The notes: generated by a model from the letters alone, not told the origin. A DNA stretch of 64,000 nucleotides from Mucilaginibacter sp. 14171R-50 (GCF_010093045.1 NZ_CP048115.1:2728001-2792000), one strand, 5' to 3'; counted from the first letter of the stretch, positions 51,142-60,050 are shown. A program made the numbers and translations.

Positions 51142-51240
51142 ATTTTTAAGATTTGACATTGGATTTTTAACTTTGTCGATACTAAATTTCATTAAAAGAT
51201 ATCATTAGACTGGTGTGACAATATCTTTACGATTTTGACG

Positions 51241-51248
51241 TATATTTG
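51241..51248 (+). promoter_or_regulatory. Candidate -7 box of the L,D-transpeptidase gene
   Basis: TATATTTG lies 75 bases before ATG 51324 in the 182-bp gap after the protease gene. No clear -33 TTG at proper spacing is seen. A second box, TAACTTTG (51168-51175), is present upstream. Confidence 0.45.
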
Positions 51249-51323
51249 TAATAACAATTTCAACTAATAATATATCATTAGGGAAATTATACCAATTAAT
51301 TTAACAGATTAAAACCCAATTTT

Positions 51324-52109
51324 ATGAGAAAACACTTGTGGTGGATCATTGGCGCTTTATTGTTATTTTCTATTACGGTTATCAGTTGGACACCGTCAAG
51401 CGCGATCAAGACAAATAAAATTAGTGACGCTAAAACATTAGGTGCTAAAGAACTTTTTGCACAATACGTTGCTGATATATACAACACAGCCAACTTGCAG
51501 CAAACAGGCATGAATATGGCTGTGCTGCAAAAAGCAGTTACAGGGTATCTTAACCTTAAGCTTGCTAATAAGCTGCATGATAACAGCAATATCATTACTG
51601 TAATTGACTTTACAAGATCAAGCCGCGAAAAGCGTATGTGGATCATTGATATCCTGAATAAATCGTTGATATTAAACACATGGGTTGCGCACGGTCAGGG
51701 CAGCGGCGATGACATGGCCAGCCGTTTTTCTAACAGTAACGAGTCGCACCAAAGCAGCCTGGGATTTTACCTGGCAAGCGAAGTTTATTTTGGTAAACAC
51801 GGCCGTTCGTTAAAGCTTGATGGCCTTGATGCCGGTATAAACAGCGCGGCGCGTGCACGCGGTATTGTTGTACATGCTGCCGACTACGTATCGCAGGGAA
51901 CTATTAACCAGTTAGGGCGTTTAGGCCGCAGCTTTGGTTGTCCTGCCGTATCAACAGCGGTATCTGATAAGGTTATCAACACCATTAAAGGGGGCAGCGT
52001 TTTATATATCAACGGTAACGATACTAAATATACATCTAAGTTATTAGACGAAAACGCGGCGGCCAATTTTTTTGGGCCGGATAATGCCGCAGCTATAGCT
52101 AAACTATAA
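51324..52109 (+). CDS. Murein L,D-transpeptidase catalytic-domain protein (YkuD_2 type)
   Basis: The 261-residue exported protein has an N-terminal hydrophobic anchor (residues ~5-22). The catalytic region has VVHAADYV with His184 and GRSFGCPAVS with Cys206, the His/Cys pair of L,D-transpeptidase-like enzymes. These act on peptidoglycan stem peptides. The family (DUF/PF13645 type) is stated from motif memory. It is convergent with another L,D-transpeptidase gene. Confidence 0.88.
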   Translation: MRKHLWWIIGALLLFSITVISWTPSSAIKTNKISDAKTLGAKELFAQYVADIYNTANLQQTGMNMAVLQKAVTGYLNLKLANKLHDNSNIITVIDFTRSSREKRMWIIDILNKSLILNTWVAHGQGSGDDMASRFSNSNESHQSSLGFYLASEVYFGKHGRSLKLDGLDAGINSAARARGIVVHAADYVSQGTINQLGRLGRSFGCPAVSTAVSDKVINTIKGGSVLYINGNDTKYTSKLLDENAAANFFGPDNAAAIAKL

Positions 52110-52124
52110 ACAAAAATAAATATA

Positions 52125-52160
52125 ACGAAGCCCGCCCGCAGAAATGCGCGCGGGCTTCGT
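52125..52160. terminator. Hairpin between convergent L,D-transpeptidase genes
   Basis: acgaagcccgc (52125-52135) pairs perfectly with gcgggcttcgt (52150-52160), an 11-bp stem with a 14-base loop. It sits in the 85-bp gap between two convergent genes. The T-run after it is short (gtttt), but the stem is strong. Confidence 0.7.
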
Positions 52161-52194
52161 GTTTTATGTCCGGGCAACCGGCCAGATACAGTTG

Positions 52195-53754
52195 TTATAG
52201 CGCGGCTATCTGCTCTGGTTTAGCTAAAAACTTTTGAAGGTGCCCGTACAACACGATATCCAGTCCGTACACATCCGGGCGGTACTGCAATGTGCCTGTT
52301 TCATCAACCCAGCAGGTAACATAAGTTATATACACCGGCATTTTCTTCGGTAGCGCGATGGTGGTAGGGTCTGGCTTGTCTTCGCTCATGTCTTTAACAA
52401 TTTTCTGATAAGTAGGGCCATCTCCAAACACTGCTTTTGCCAACGCTTGCGGGTCGCCAAGCCTAACACAGCCATGGCTCAATGCACGCACGTTTTGGCT
52501 GAAGGCAGTTTTCGCGGGTGTATCGTGCAGGTAAACGCTGCTATTATTTTTAAACAGGAATTTGATTTTGCCCAATGAGTTGTCATCGCCGGGCCGTTGT
52601 TTAAATTCATATTTATCTTTTGGGGCGTTTGCCCAGTCGATAGTTTCCGGGTTTTCTATCTTTTTGCCGCCTTCAAACACATCTATACCTTTATTATCAA
52701 GGTAGTAAGGGTCTTTTGCGGCTTCTACCATTATCTCTTTGCTGGCTATGCTTTGGGGGATGTTCCATACCGGGTTAACCTGTACGCTGTGTATCATGCT
52801 ATTCAACTGCGGTGTTTCGCGACTGAACGGACGGTCTATTTTATCACTTTCATCATACTCAACCAAGCTGTTGGTGTTATCCACGTTGCGGCCCTCGCCA
52901 ACAACAACCTTCATATTTAGGATAGAGTGACCGTTTTCCATCACGTCTAAACGGTAATCCGGAATATTTACAATAACGTATTTTGATTGTGTGGGTTTGT
53001 TCTTCCACCTCAGGCGTTCCATATTTACCACCAGGTACCGGTTGGTTTCTTCCTGGGTCATTCCCTTGGCCGCACCGCCGGCTATCAGCGCTTTTTGCAT
53101 CATTAAGTACTGCGGATTCTTTGGCTGTATGCTATCCAGGTATGCTTTAAGGTTATTTGCATGAAGCGTTTTAAGCATCGATGCACTGTCCGGGCGTTTG
53201 GTTTCAGTAAAGTACCGGGCATATATCTTACGCGGGCTAACCATACCATATTCCAACGCATTTGAGTAATTGATAAGCGAATTTGCTGTCAGTATCTCTA
53301 ACTCGGCGATATCATGGTACGCTTCATCTAAATTTTTGATAGCCTTTTTATCTTTGAATTTTGCTACCAGTTCTTTTATCTGGTTAGCCTTAAACATACT
53401 GGGGTCAAGGCCGTGCTGGCCTGCTTTTTCAAAATAGGTTGCAGTAATATCTACGTCGCCGTTAAATATATGGTCCATTACAAAAACCGGGTCGTAGCCG
53501 TTTTCCTCGTAAAAGGCTGTTATCAGGTTAGGGTTGGCAACTTTAGACCTTTCGTCGGCAAGCATTTTTTTAAAAACCTGGGCAAGTCCCTCCGGTGTGG
53601 CATCTTTAAAAACCTTATTATGGGTTTTTTTATAAAGCTCCTTACCAAGGTCCGACCGGCTTTTTTTACAGCTTTGCAGGGTTAAAGTTGATAGAACAAG
53701 TAGTGCGAGTACCAGCGGCGCCGCCGATTTTTTGATAGTATTTATAAGGATCAT
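52195..53754 (-). CDS. Lipoprotein L,D-transpeptidase (YkuD) with scaffold domain
   Basis: The ~519-residue protein has a lipoprotein signal (LVLSTLTLQSC). The N-terminal half is a helical scaffold region; the C-terminal YkuD domain begins near SKYVIVNIPDYRLDVMENG and holds the catalytic ALSHGCVRLGDP. This is the WcfB/YcbB-like arrangement seen in large L,D-transpeptidases that make 3-3 peptidoglycan crosslinks. The frame is open to 53781, but the ATG at 53754 (MILINTIKKS) places a normal basic start before the hydrophobic core. Confidence 0.9.
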   Translation of the reverse strand: MILINTIKKSAAPLVLALLVLSTLTLQSCKKSRSDLGKELYKKTHNKVFKDATPEGLAQVFKKMLADERSKVANPNLITAFYEENGYDPVFVMDHIFNGDVDITATYFEKAGQHGLDPSMFKANQIKELVAKFKDKKAIKNLDEAYHDIAELEILTANSLINYSNALEYGMVSPRKIYARYFTETKRPDSASMLKTLHANNLKAYLDSIQPKNPQYLMMQKALIAGGAAKGMTQEETNRYLVVNMERLRWKNKPTQSKYVIVNIPDYRLDVMENGHSILNMKVVVGEGRNVDNTNSLVEYDESDKIDRPFSRETPQLNSMIHSVQVNPVWNIPQSIASKEIMVEAAKDPYYLDNKGIDVFEGGKKIENPETIDWANAPKDKYEFKQRPGDDNSLGKIKFLFKNNSSVYLHDTPAKTAFSQNVRALSHGCVRLGDPQALAKAVFGDGPTYQKIVKDMSEDKPDPTTIALPKKMPVYITYVTCWVDETGTLQYRPDVYGLDIVLYGHLQKFLAKPEQIAAL

Positions 53755-53841
53755 CTTAAATGTATTTACAGTTATATGCACTGGTACGCAATTGCCATAC
53801 CATAAAGCTGTGCAAACATGTATTTGCTGTAATTGGCGATA

Positions 53842-53870
53842 TTGTTAAGGCGCGTGTTTGTTTATATTTG
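53842..53870 (+). promoter_or_regulatory. Promoter of the DinB-like gene, giving a nearly leaderless mRNA
   Basis: TTG (53842-53844), an 18-bp spacer and TATATTTG (53863-53870) match the consensus fully. The gene's ATG at 53875 starts 4 bases later, where transcription itself should begin. Confidence 0.65.
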
Positions 53871-53874
53871 ATGC

Positions 53875-54390
53875 ATGGCAAATGATGATCTCCCCGAAGT
53901 TTGGCTGCGCGGGCCATTGCCCGGAATACCCGCTTTACTACAGCCCGTTGCACATGCGCTGCTACAGGCGCGAGATGAATTACGCCTGATAATGAGCAAT
54001 TTCCCGGAGGAATTATTATGGGAAAAAGTTGCAGGCATGGCGTCTCCGGGTTTTCATCTGCAGCATTTAACCGGTGTACTTGACAGACTATTTACTTACG
54101 CACGGGGCGAAAATTTAACCCGGCAACAGCTCGATTACTTATCCGCGGAAGGTAAAACGACCACTTTTACATACACTGTTGCACAATTAGTAGAAAATTT
54201 TAACTATCAAGTTAATCAGGCTATCGATCAATTGAGCAGTGCAGATGAAGCCAGTCTGTGTGATTTTAGGGGAGTAGGGCGCGCGCAATTGCCTTCGACA
54301 GTAATAGGACTTTATACGCATAGCGCCGAGCACACCATGCGGCATTTAGGGCAATTGCTTGTAACGGTTGCCGTGTTGAAAGCGCTTTAA
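53875..54390 (+). CDS. DinB/YfiT-superfamily protein
   Basis: The 171-residue protein is a four-helix DinB-like fold: LLQARDELRLIMSN, the first metal-ligand region MASPGFHLQHLTGVLDRL and the C-terminal HSAEHTMRHLGQLLV, giving three His ligands as in metal-dependent thiol-transferase-like DinB proteins. Some bacillithiol S-transferases and mycothiol enzymes belong here; the substrate is unknown. The ATG lies immediately after a promoter box, and no other in-frame Met occurs for ~40 codons, so the mRNA is probably leaderless. Confidence 0.82.
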   Translation: MANDDLPEVWLRGPLPGIPALLQPVAHALLQARDELRLIMSNFPEELLWEKVAGMASPGFHLQHLTGVLDRLFTYARGENLTRQQLDYLSAEGKTTTFTYTVAQLVENFNYQVNQAIDQLSSADEASLCDFRGVGRAQLPSTVIGLYTHSAEHTMRHLGQLLVTVAVLKAL

Positions 54391-54431
54391 GAATATCATC
54401 AGCTGGCTTATAGTACTACCAAATTGACGTT

Positions 54432-55061
54432 TTATTTCAACACTATCTCTGCAACATCCGAATAGTCTTTGGCGCGGTGGGTCACACCCTCGTTTGTGTG
54501 CTTGTCTTCCGGGTCGAACAGGAAGGTATCAATCCCCAGTTCAATCGCGGCTTTTATTTCTGAATTGGGGTCGTCGCCAATAACCAGTATCTCCTGCTCA
54601 GCGTAGCCATACTCTTCAATTATTTTTTGGAAAACATCTTTTTTAGTTTGGTTGGATAACTCCGGATCTACCACGTAAATATTTTTAAAATCAGCGGCGA
54701 TGTTTAGCCGGTGTACCTTGCTCATTTGCAATTTGGTAAAACCAGTAGTCACCAAAAACTTATCAATTGGTATTGCCCTCAGATCATTATAGTGCTCAAA
54801 CGGATACATCGGCTCTTCGAATGTACAATTGCGCAATATTTCCATCCCTTGCTCTTTCAATTCAGCGCTGAAGCCAAATTCATCTGCTACGTGTTGGTAG
54901 GGGCGGCGCGTAAGCTCGTCTTTAGCTTTGTCGGCAGCGGCTTTGTTGTCCCTGCCCAGATCTTCATCTATAAGTTTAAATAGTTTGTCGAAAAGCTGAT
55001 GAGCTATCGAACTTACAGGATATATGGTGTTATCAAGGTCTAAAAATAAAGCGCGTTTCAT
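54432..55061 (-). CDS. HAD-superfamily hydrolase
   Basis: The 209-residue phosphatase-fold protein has motif I LFLDLDNTIYP with the nucleophile Asp, motif II LVTTGFTK, the motif III lysine near QTKKDVFQ and motif IV LVIGDDPNSEIKAA. The cap text resembles pyrimidine 5'-nucleotidase/phosphoglycolate-like members, but substrate cannot be fixed. It lies 130 bp downstream of aroC on the same strand; that gap shows nothing I can identify. Confidence 0.88.
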   Translation of the reverse strand: MKRALFLDLDNTIYPVSSIAHQLFDKLFKLIDEDLGRDNKAAADKAKDELTRRPYQHVADEFGFSAELKEQGMEILRNCTFEEPMYPFEHYNDLRAIPIDKFLVTTGFTKLQMSKVHRLNIAADFKNIYVVDPELSNQTKKDVFQKIIEEYGYAEQEILVIGDDPNSEIKAAIELGIDTFLFDPEDKHTNEGVTHRAKDYSDVAEIVLK

Positions 55062-55191
55062 TGTGTGAGTGTTATAGTTGTCGCGGGCAGGCCGATATCG
55101 TCGATTTTAACAGCTTAAAGCGTTTTTTGTTATATTATATACGGCAAATAACTGTGCTTTTTGGGTGTAAATCAAATCAGTATCAGCATAT

Positions 55192-56283
55192 CTACAGCTT
55201 CGAGTTCCTGTTTCGCAGCCAGTGGTCGGCCAGCACCAAAGCAGCCATAGCCTCTACAATAGGTACAGCACGCGGCACCACACAAGGGTCGTGGCGACCT
55301 TTGCCCGATATTTGGGCGGCATTACCGTGCCCGTCGATGGTTTGCTGGCTTTGCATGATGGTTGCAACCGGTTTAAAGGCAACCTTAAATTCGATAGGCA
55401 TACCATTGCTTATACCGCCCTGTATGCCACCCGAAAAGTTAGTACGGGTGCCGATGCTGCCATCGGTGTTTTTTATAAAAATATCGTTATGCTCTGAGCC
55501 GCGCATTTCGCTGCCGCTAAAACCTGACCCAAACTCGAAACCGTGTACCGCATTGATGCTGAGCATAGCTTTGCCCAGGTCGGCGTGCAGTTTGTCAAAT
55601 ACCGGGTCGCCCAGGCCAACAGGGGCGCCGATGATGTGACAGCTCACCTTGCCGCCAACCGTATCGCCCTGTTTGCGTATGCTGTCTATATATTCTACCA
55701 TCTCGGCGGCAGTGGCCGGGTCAGCGCAGCGCACGATGTTTGCCTCCCTAACTTCTAAAAATTCGGCTGCGGTATCTATAAAAATATTCGGTGCGTTAAT
55801 GGTGCCTACGCTGCTTACGTGTGCCAGTACCTCTATCCCCTGTGTCTTTAATAAAAGTTTGGCTAAGGCCCCTGCAGCCACCCGTGCCGCTGTTTCGCGT
55901 GCCGATGACCGGCCGCCGCCGCGATGATCGCGTATCCCATATTTAGTGGCATAGGTATAATCGGCATGACTGGGGCGAAATACATCCACATTATGGCCGT
56001 AATCTTTTGAGCGCTGATCTTCGTTTGGGATGATCATGGCGATTGGGGTACCGGTGGTTTTACCTTCAAACATACCGGATAGTATCTTTACAGTATCACT
56101 CTCTTTACGTTGTGTTGTAATTTTGGATTGCCCCGGTTTACGTTTATCCAGTTCGGCCTGTATATAATCCAAATCAACATCAAGCCCGGCGGGGCAACCA
56201 TCGATTATTACGCCGATAGCTTCGCCATGTGATTCGCCGAAAGTTGTTATCCTGAATGATTGACCAAATGAATTACCTGCCAT
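55192..56283 (-). CDS. aroC: Chorismate synthase
   Basis: The 363-residue enzyme converts EPSP to chorismate, the final shikimate step, using reduced FMN. Signatures are [23 protein letters not shown] at the start, [26 protein letters not shown] and the C-terminal [26 protein letters not shown]. Length is normal. It follows aroA on the same strand but is separated by 162 bp of repeat DNA, which could split or attenuate the operon. Confidence 0.97.
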   Translation of the reverse strand: MAGNSFGQSFRITTFGESHGEAIGVIIDGCPAGLDVDLDYIQAELDKRKPGQSKITTQRKESDTVKILSGMFEGKTTGTPIAMIIPNEDQRSKDYGHNVDVFRPSHADYTYATKYGIRDHRGGGRSSARETAARVAAGALAKLLLKTQGIEVLAHVSSVGTINAPNIFIDTAAEFLEVREANIVRCADPATAAEMVEYIDSIRKQGDTVGGKVSCHIIGAPVGLGDPVFDKLHADLGKAMLSINAVHGFEFGSGFSGSEMRGSEHNDIFIKNTDGSIGTRTNFSGGIQGGISNGMPIEFKVAFKPVATIMQSQQTIDGHGNAAQISGKGRHDPCVVPRAVPIVEAMAALVLADHWLRNRNSKL

Positions 56284-56290
56284 GTTATTT

Positions 56291-56324
56291 TAGATGTGAG
56301 ATATTAGATTTAAGATATGAGATT
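56291..56324. repeat. Short-word degenerate repeat (gagatattagat type)
   Basis: The stretch repeats gatgtgagat / attagattt / aagatatgagat with small changes. It lies directly upstream of aroC next to the palindromic element and belongs to the same style of repeats as those at 57488, 57834, 59010 and 62397. Confidence 0.55.
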
Positions 56325-56338
56325 ATTTCTCCACCCGT

Positions 56339-56435
56339 CGTCATTGCGAGGTACGAAGCAATCTCTTTAGGACGAGTATACACCCTTCATAAGGGAATGG
56401 CGTAAAGAGATTGCCGCGCCTTGCTCGCAATGACG
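56339..56435. repeat. 97-bp palindromic element with 12-bp perfect terminal inverted repeats (MITE/REP-like)
   Basis: The ends cgtcattgcgag (56339-56350) and ctcgcaatgacg (56424-56435) are exact inverted repeats, and a second pair (gcaatctctt / aagagattgc) lies inside. The centre folds as ccctt-cat-aaggg. The gtcattgcgag...gcaatct sequence is, as I recall, widely dispersed in many bacterial genomes as an intergenic palindrome. It lies between aroA and aroC and encodes no protein. Confidence 0.8.
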
Positions 56436-56445
56436 CGCAGAGTAT

Positions 56446-57729
56446 TTATTTTGCCGGGTTAACTTCAAACGACACCTTTTCCAGATCCTTCCAGAACGCC
56501 GGATACGATTTTTCGACCACGTCGGCGTCTTCCACTTCCAGTTCGGGTATCAGCGTGGCCAGCGGCGCAAAGGCCATTGCCATACGGTGATCGTCGTAAG
56601 TGTTTACAAACATACGTTGCGGAATTTGTTTTTCGCTGCAATCCAGTTTGTAAACCTGCCCTTTTTCGATCAGTTTTACGCCAATCTTTGCCAGTTCGGT
56701 TTGCAGGGCTAATATACGGTCGGTTTCTTTAATTTTTAGAGTTTCCAGCCCGGTAAAAGTAGCTTCGTGTCCAAGCGCCGCGCACACCACTATAACGGTT
56801 TGCGCAAGGTCCGGACATTCCTTCAGGTCGAATATCTTACGGAAGATCGGCTTTGGTTCTTTGGTTAAGTATACGCCGCTATCCTTAAATACCGAAGTGA
56901 TACCAAAGTTGGCCATCAGCTCGGTGATCACACTATCACCCTGCAGGCTATAAGATGTTAACCCTGGCAAGAAAAGTTCGGCTTCATCGCTCAAAGCGGC
57001 TATAGCGTACCAATATGAAGCCGCGCTCCAATCGGGTTCTACATGCAGCGCTGTTTCTGCAAACGGCTGATTTTCTATAGTAATAACATTATCCTGCCAC
57101 GTATGCTGTATGCCCGCCTGCTTAAGCATGGCTAAGGTCATTTCTACGTACGGGCGGGATGTTAGGTCACCCTCAATCTGCATGGATAGCCCTTTGGGCA
57201 GGCTCGATGCGATAAGCAGCAACGCGGTAATATACTGACTGCTTATATCTCCTTTTATGCTGATGCGGTTTGCCTGCTGCTGAAATCCACCGTAAATTTT
57301 GATGGGCGGATAACCCTCATTATTTACATAATCAATCCTGGCGCCCAGTTTACGCATGGCATCTACCAGTATCCCGATAGGGCGCTGCTGCATCCGCTCT
57401 GAGCCGGTAAGTGTTACTTCGTTGCCTTGCAAAGGCAGGTATGCGGTTAAAAAACGCATAGCCGTACCTGCGGGACCTATGTTTACAAGCCTCAAGTCCT
57501 CAGTATTAAGTTCTGAGTCTTCCTGACTTTCGACTTCAAACTGCTGACTTAAGACTTCTTTCAAGGTAACCGCGTCCGCGGCATCCGACATGTTTTCGAC
57601 CTTTACCTTGCCACCGCTTAATGCCTGGATGATGAGGGCTCGGTTACACTCACTTTTTGATCCTGTCAGGTGTATCGTGCCTTTCGCCGAATTGCCTTTT
57701 TTTGTAAGAATGATATTTTGTTTTGCCAT
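56446..57729 (-). CDS. aroA: 3-phosphoshikimate 1-carboxyvinyltransferase (EPSP synthase)
   Basis: The ~427-residue enzyme joins phosphoenolpyruvate to shikimate-3-phosphate. It has LTGSKSECNRALI (phosphate and shikimate contact), NIGPAGTAMRFLTAYL, GSERMQQRPIGILVDAM and YDDHRMAMAFAPL. The frame is open to 57756, but ATG 57729 (MAKQNIILTKKG) matches the family start. Residues ~50-75 (QQFEVESQEDSEL) are acidic and are encoded by a short-word repeat inserted in frame just before the NIGPAGT loop; I know no counterpart in other EPSP synthases. Confidence 0.95.
   Translation of the reverse strand: MAKQNIILTKKGNSAKGTIHLTGSKSECNRALIIQALSGGKVKVENMSDAADAVTLKEVLSQQFEVESQEDSELNTEDLRLVNIGPAGTAMRFLTAYLPLQGNEVTLTGSERMQQRPIGILVDAMRKLGARIDYVNNEGYPPIKIYGGFQQQANRISIKGDISSQYITALLLIASSLPKGLSMQIEGDLTSRPYVEMTLAMLKQAGIQHTWQDNVITIENQPFAETALHVEPDWSAASYWYAIAALSDEAELFLPGLTSYSLQGDSVITELMANFGITSVFKDSGVYLTKEPKPIFRKIFDLKECPDLAQTVIVVCAALGHEATFTGLETLKIKETDRILALQTELAKIGVKLIEKGQVYKLDCSEKQIPQRMFVNTYDDHRMAMAFAPLATLIPELEVEDADVVEKSYPAFWKDLEKVSFEVNPAK
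57488..57559. repeat. Short-word repeat inside the aroA coding region
   Basis: The DNA consists of variants of the word gactt/aagtc (cctcaagtcctcag, ctgagtcttcctgactttcg, acttcaaactgctgactta) with a small hairpin ctcag-aacttaata-ctgag. It keeps the aroA frame open and adds roughly ten or more residues. Confidence 0.6.
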
Positions 57730-57833
57730 TATTGCACCGGTTAGTTTATTGGTCACATTTATGATGATAGTTAGCGGCGGTGAGGACAGCCTTAGGTAAA
57801 ATTACCGCCTTAGGAATGATTTAATATCCTAAA

Positions 57834-57865
57834 CTAATCTCTAATCAACCAATCACTAATCACTA
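57834..57865. repeat. Short-word repeat (ctaatcac type) between aroA and the DAHP synthase gene
   Basis: The word ctaatc/caatcac is repeated about five times immediately downstream of the DAHP synthase-chorismate mutase stop. Beside it ttagga...tcctaa (57811-57831) can form a small hairpin. Confidence 0.5.
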
Positions 57866-57866
57866 T

Positions 57867-58997
57867 TTACGCGTGTGTCAATTTTTCTGCCGGGGCCGAT
57901 TCCTGTCCCTGGTTCATGATCTCGGTTTGCTTACGGATAGATTCGCTGTGCATCAGTTCCAGCAATTTCTCGGTAAATTCGGTACTCAATTTTAATGCTT
58001 TGGCATAACCGGTACGTTTCTGTAATATTTCGTCCCAACGGTTTACCTGCAAAATAGTGATATTATTATCCTTTTTGTAGTTACCAATCTTCTCAACAAT
58101 TTTCATACGCTCGGCCATCTTCTGAATAACCAGGTCATCAATTTTATCAATCTGGTTGCGTAGTTCGGCAAGTTTGTCATTCAGCTCGGCACCTTTAACT
58201 TCCGGTTTACGTAAGGCCAGGTGATCTATAATTTCAGATAGCGCGGCAGGGGTAACCTGTTGTGCGGCATCTGTCCAGGCAACAGTAGGGTCAATGTGTG
58301 ACTCGATCATCAGGCCCTGCATATCAAGGTCTAACGCTTTCTGCGAAATGTAACCTATCAGGTCGCGGTTGCCGGTAATGTGGCTTGGGTCGTTGATGAT
58401 AGGCAGGTTTGGTACCAGCGTTTTTAAAGCTATCGCGATGTCCCACATAGGTTCGTTACGAAAAGCCGATTTTTCATATGACGAGAACCCGCGGTGAATA
58501 GCCGCCAGTTTAGTGATGCCGGCATTGTTAATACGCTCTAACGCGCCTACCCATAACGAAAGATCGGGGTTAACAGGGTTTTTAACCATAACCGGTACAT
58601 CAACACCGCGCAAAGCATCAGCAATTTCCTGTACGGTGAAAGGGTTAACAGTACTGCGTGCACCAACCCAAAGGATATCTACACCGGCGTTTAAGGCCTC
58701 TTCAACGTGTTTAGCGGTAGCTACCTCTACAGCGGTTGGCAGGCCGGTCTCTTCTTTAGCGCGTTTTAACCACTCTAAACCAATGCTGCCAATGCCTTCA
58801 AACTCGCCCGGGCGGGTACGGGGTTTCCAGATACCTGCACGCAGGGCGCTGATTTTACCGGTTTTTGCTAATAAATGCGCGGTCGCAACCAACTGATCTT
58901 CAGTTTCGGCGCTGCACGGGCCTGCAATTACAAGAGGCTCTTTGCCCGATTTATTGATCCACGAATTAAGGGGCTGTATGTTTAAGTTATGTTTCAT
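57867..58997 (-). CDS. DAHP synthase (type I-beta/KDO8P-like) fused to chorismate mutase
   Basis: The 376-residue bifunctional enzyme makes DAHP from PEP and erythrose-4-phosphate and also converts chorismate to prephenate. Residues ~1-265 are the synthase: VIAGPCSAETEDQL, RAGIWKPRTRPGEFEG, PVMVKNPVNPD and IESHIDPT. Residues ~270-360 are an AroQ-type mutase: ELRNQIDKIDDLVIQKMAERMKIVEKIGNYKK. The C-terminal fusion is common in Bacteroidota. The mutase part may give Phe/Tyr feedback control. It follows pheA by 108 bp and lies in the same unit. Confidence 0.95.
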   Translation of the reverse strand: MKHNLNIQPLNSWINKSGKEPLVIAGPCSAETEDQLVATAHLLAKTGKISALRAGIWKPRTRPGEFEGIGSIGLEWLKRAKEETGLPTAVEVATAKHVEEALNAGVDILWVGARSTVNPFTVQEIADALRGVDVPVMVKNPVNPDLSLWVGALERINNAGITKLAAIHRGFSSYEKSAFRNEPMWDIAIALKTLVPNLPIINDPSHITGNRDLIGYISQKALDLDMQGLMIESHIDPTVAWTDAAQQVTPAALSEIIDHLALRKPEVKGAELNDKLAELRNQIDKIDDLVIQKMAERMKIVEKIGNYKKDNNITILQVNRWDEILQKRTGYAKALKLSTEFTEKLLELMHSESIRKQTEIMNQGQESAPAEKLTHA

Positions 58998-59009
58998 GTT
59001 CGTTTTTTT

Positions 59010-59141
59010 AGTCCGGAAGTCCGAAAGTCGGTTAAGTCCGGAAGATTATTGTTTATGTTTCTGTTATTTTTTTGTTATGTGTCACTTTCGGTAATCCGAC
59101 TTCTTCTATTCTTTCGGACTTTCCGACGGCGGACTTCCGAC
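59010..59141. repeat. Short-word repeat (gtccggaagtccg type) spanning the pheA 3' end
   Basis: Arms at 59010-59044 and 59085-59141 contain many copies of agtccg/cggact in inverted orientation. The right arm runs into the pheA coding sequence and encodes its last ~11 residues (VGSPPSESPKE) and stop codon. Confidence 0.65.
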
Positions 59142-60035
59142 TTTTTTTACACTGATGTATTTTTTTGTTTTTTCGGCTTTCAAGGGTTTAGGGGTGGTAT
59201 CGTCCTCAAACCGCTGATACTCGCCCAGTATGTTAAAATTGTGTGTGTATTTTAATATCTGCCTAATGGCGGCATCGTATTGTTTGCCTTCTTCCCACTC
59301 TATATCCACATAAAAATTATAGTCGTTTGGCTTGCCTAAAACAGGCATGCTCTGAATTTTGCTCATGTTCACGTTTTCCTGAGCGAAAATATTAAGCACT
59401 TTTGCCAGCGAGCCAACCTCGTTACTTACCTGGAAACATAGCGAAGCTTTGTTACCCCCGGTTTTCTTTTTAGCATTTTCATGCGTGGTAAGTATCAAAA
59501 AGCGCGTAAAATTCTTTTTGTTCGATTCTATCCGGCGCTCCAGAACATCTAAACCATATAATTGAGCCGCAAGCGTGTTGGCTATGGCTACGGTGTCAGT
59601 CAAATTTTCCTCGCGGATGCGTTTGGCACAAGCGGCCGTATCGCTGCTTTCTACTATTTTAAGATGAGGGTATTCGTCAAAAAAATCGATGCACTGGCGA
59701 ATAGCGATAGGATGGGAGGTTACGTATTTAATTTGCTCGAACCTTACACCCGGCAAAGCCATCAGGTGCAGTTGTATCGGGATGTAAACCTCGCCAACCA
59801 CCGGGAAGCTGTAACTCATCATGAGCGAATAGTTTGGCAATATGCTGCCTGCAATGCTGTTTTCAATAGCCATCACCACATAATCAGCTTCTTTTTTCTG
59901 CAAAGCTTCAAACGTTTGCTTAAAAGAGTTACACTCAATGGTTTCAATGTCCTGGCCAAAGTATTTAAAAGCCGCTTCTTCGTGAAACGAAGCGCGTGTA
60001 CCTTGTATAGCAACTCTTGGTTTTTCTGTTTTCAT
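59106..60035 (-). CDS. pheA: Prephenate dehydratase with ACT regulatory domain
   Basis: The 309-residue enzyme converts prephenate to phenylpyruvate. The catalytic domain has RVAIQGTRASFHEEAAFKYF, AIENSIAGSILPNY, HPIAIRQC, SSDTAACAKR and the NFTRFLIL active-site motif. The ACT domain (~190-270) has SLCFQVSNEVGSLAKVLNIFA and MSKIQSMPVLGKPNDYNFYVDIE, where phenylalanine binds in relatives. The C-terminal tail beyond residue ~280 is lysine/proline-rich, its last 11 residues coming from a repeat. The gene is preceded by an attenuator-type leader. Confidence 0.96.
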   Translation of the reverse strand: MKTEKPRVAIQGTRASFHEEAAFKYFGQDIETIECNSFKQTFEALQKKEADYVVMAIENSIAGSILPNYSLMMSYSFPVVGEVYIPIQLHLMALPGVRFEQIKYVTSHPIAIRQCIDFFDEYPHLKIVESSDTAACAKRIREENLTDTVAIANTLAAQLYGLDVLERRIESNKKNFTRFLILTTHENAKKKTGGNKASLCFQVSNEVGSLAKVLNIFAQENVNMSKIQSMPVLGKPNDYNFYVDIEWEEGKQYDAAIRQILKYTHNFNILGEYQRFEDDTTPKPLKAEKTKKYISVKKVGSPPSESPKE

Positions 60036-60050
60036 TATGCGTATAAAGCA

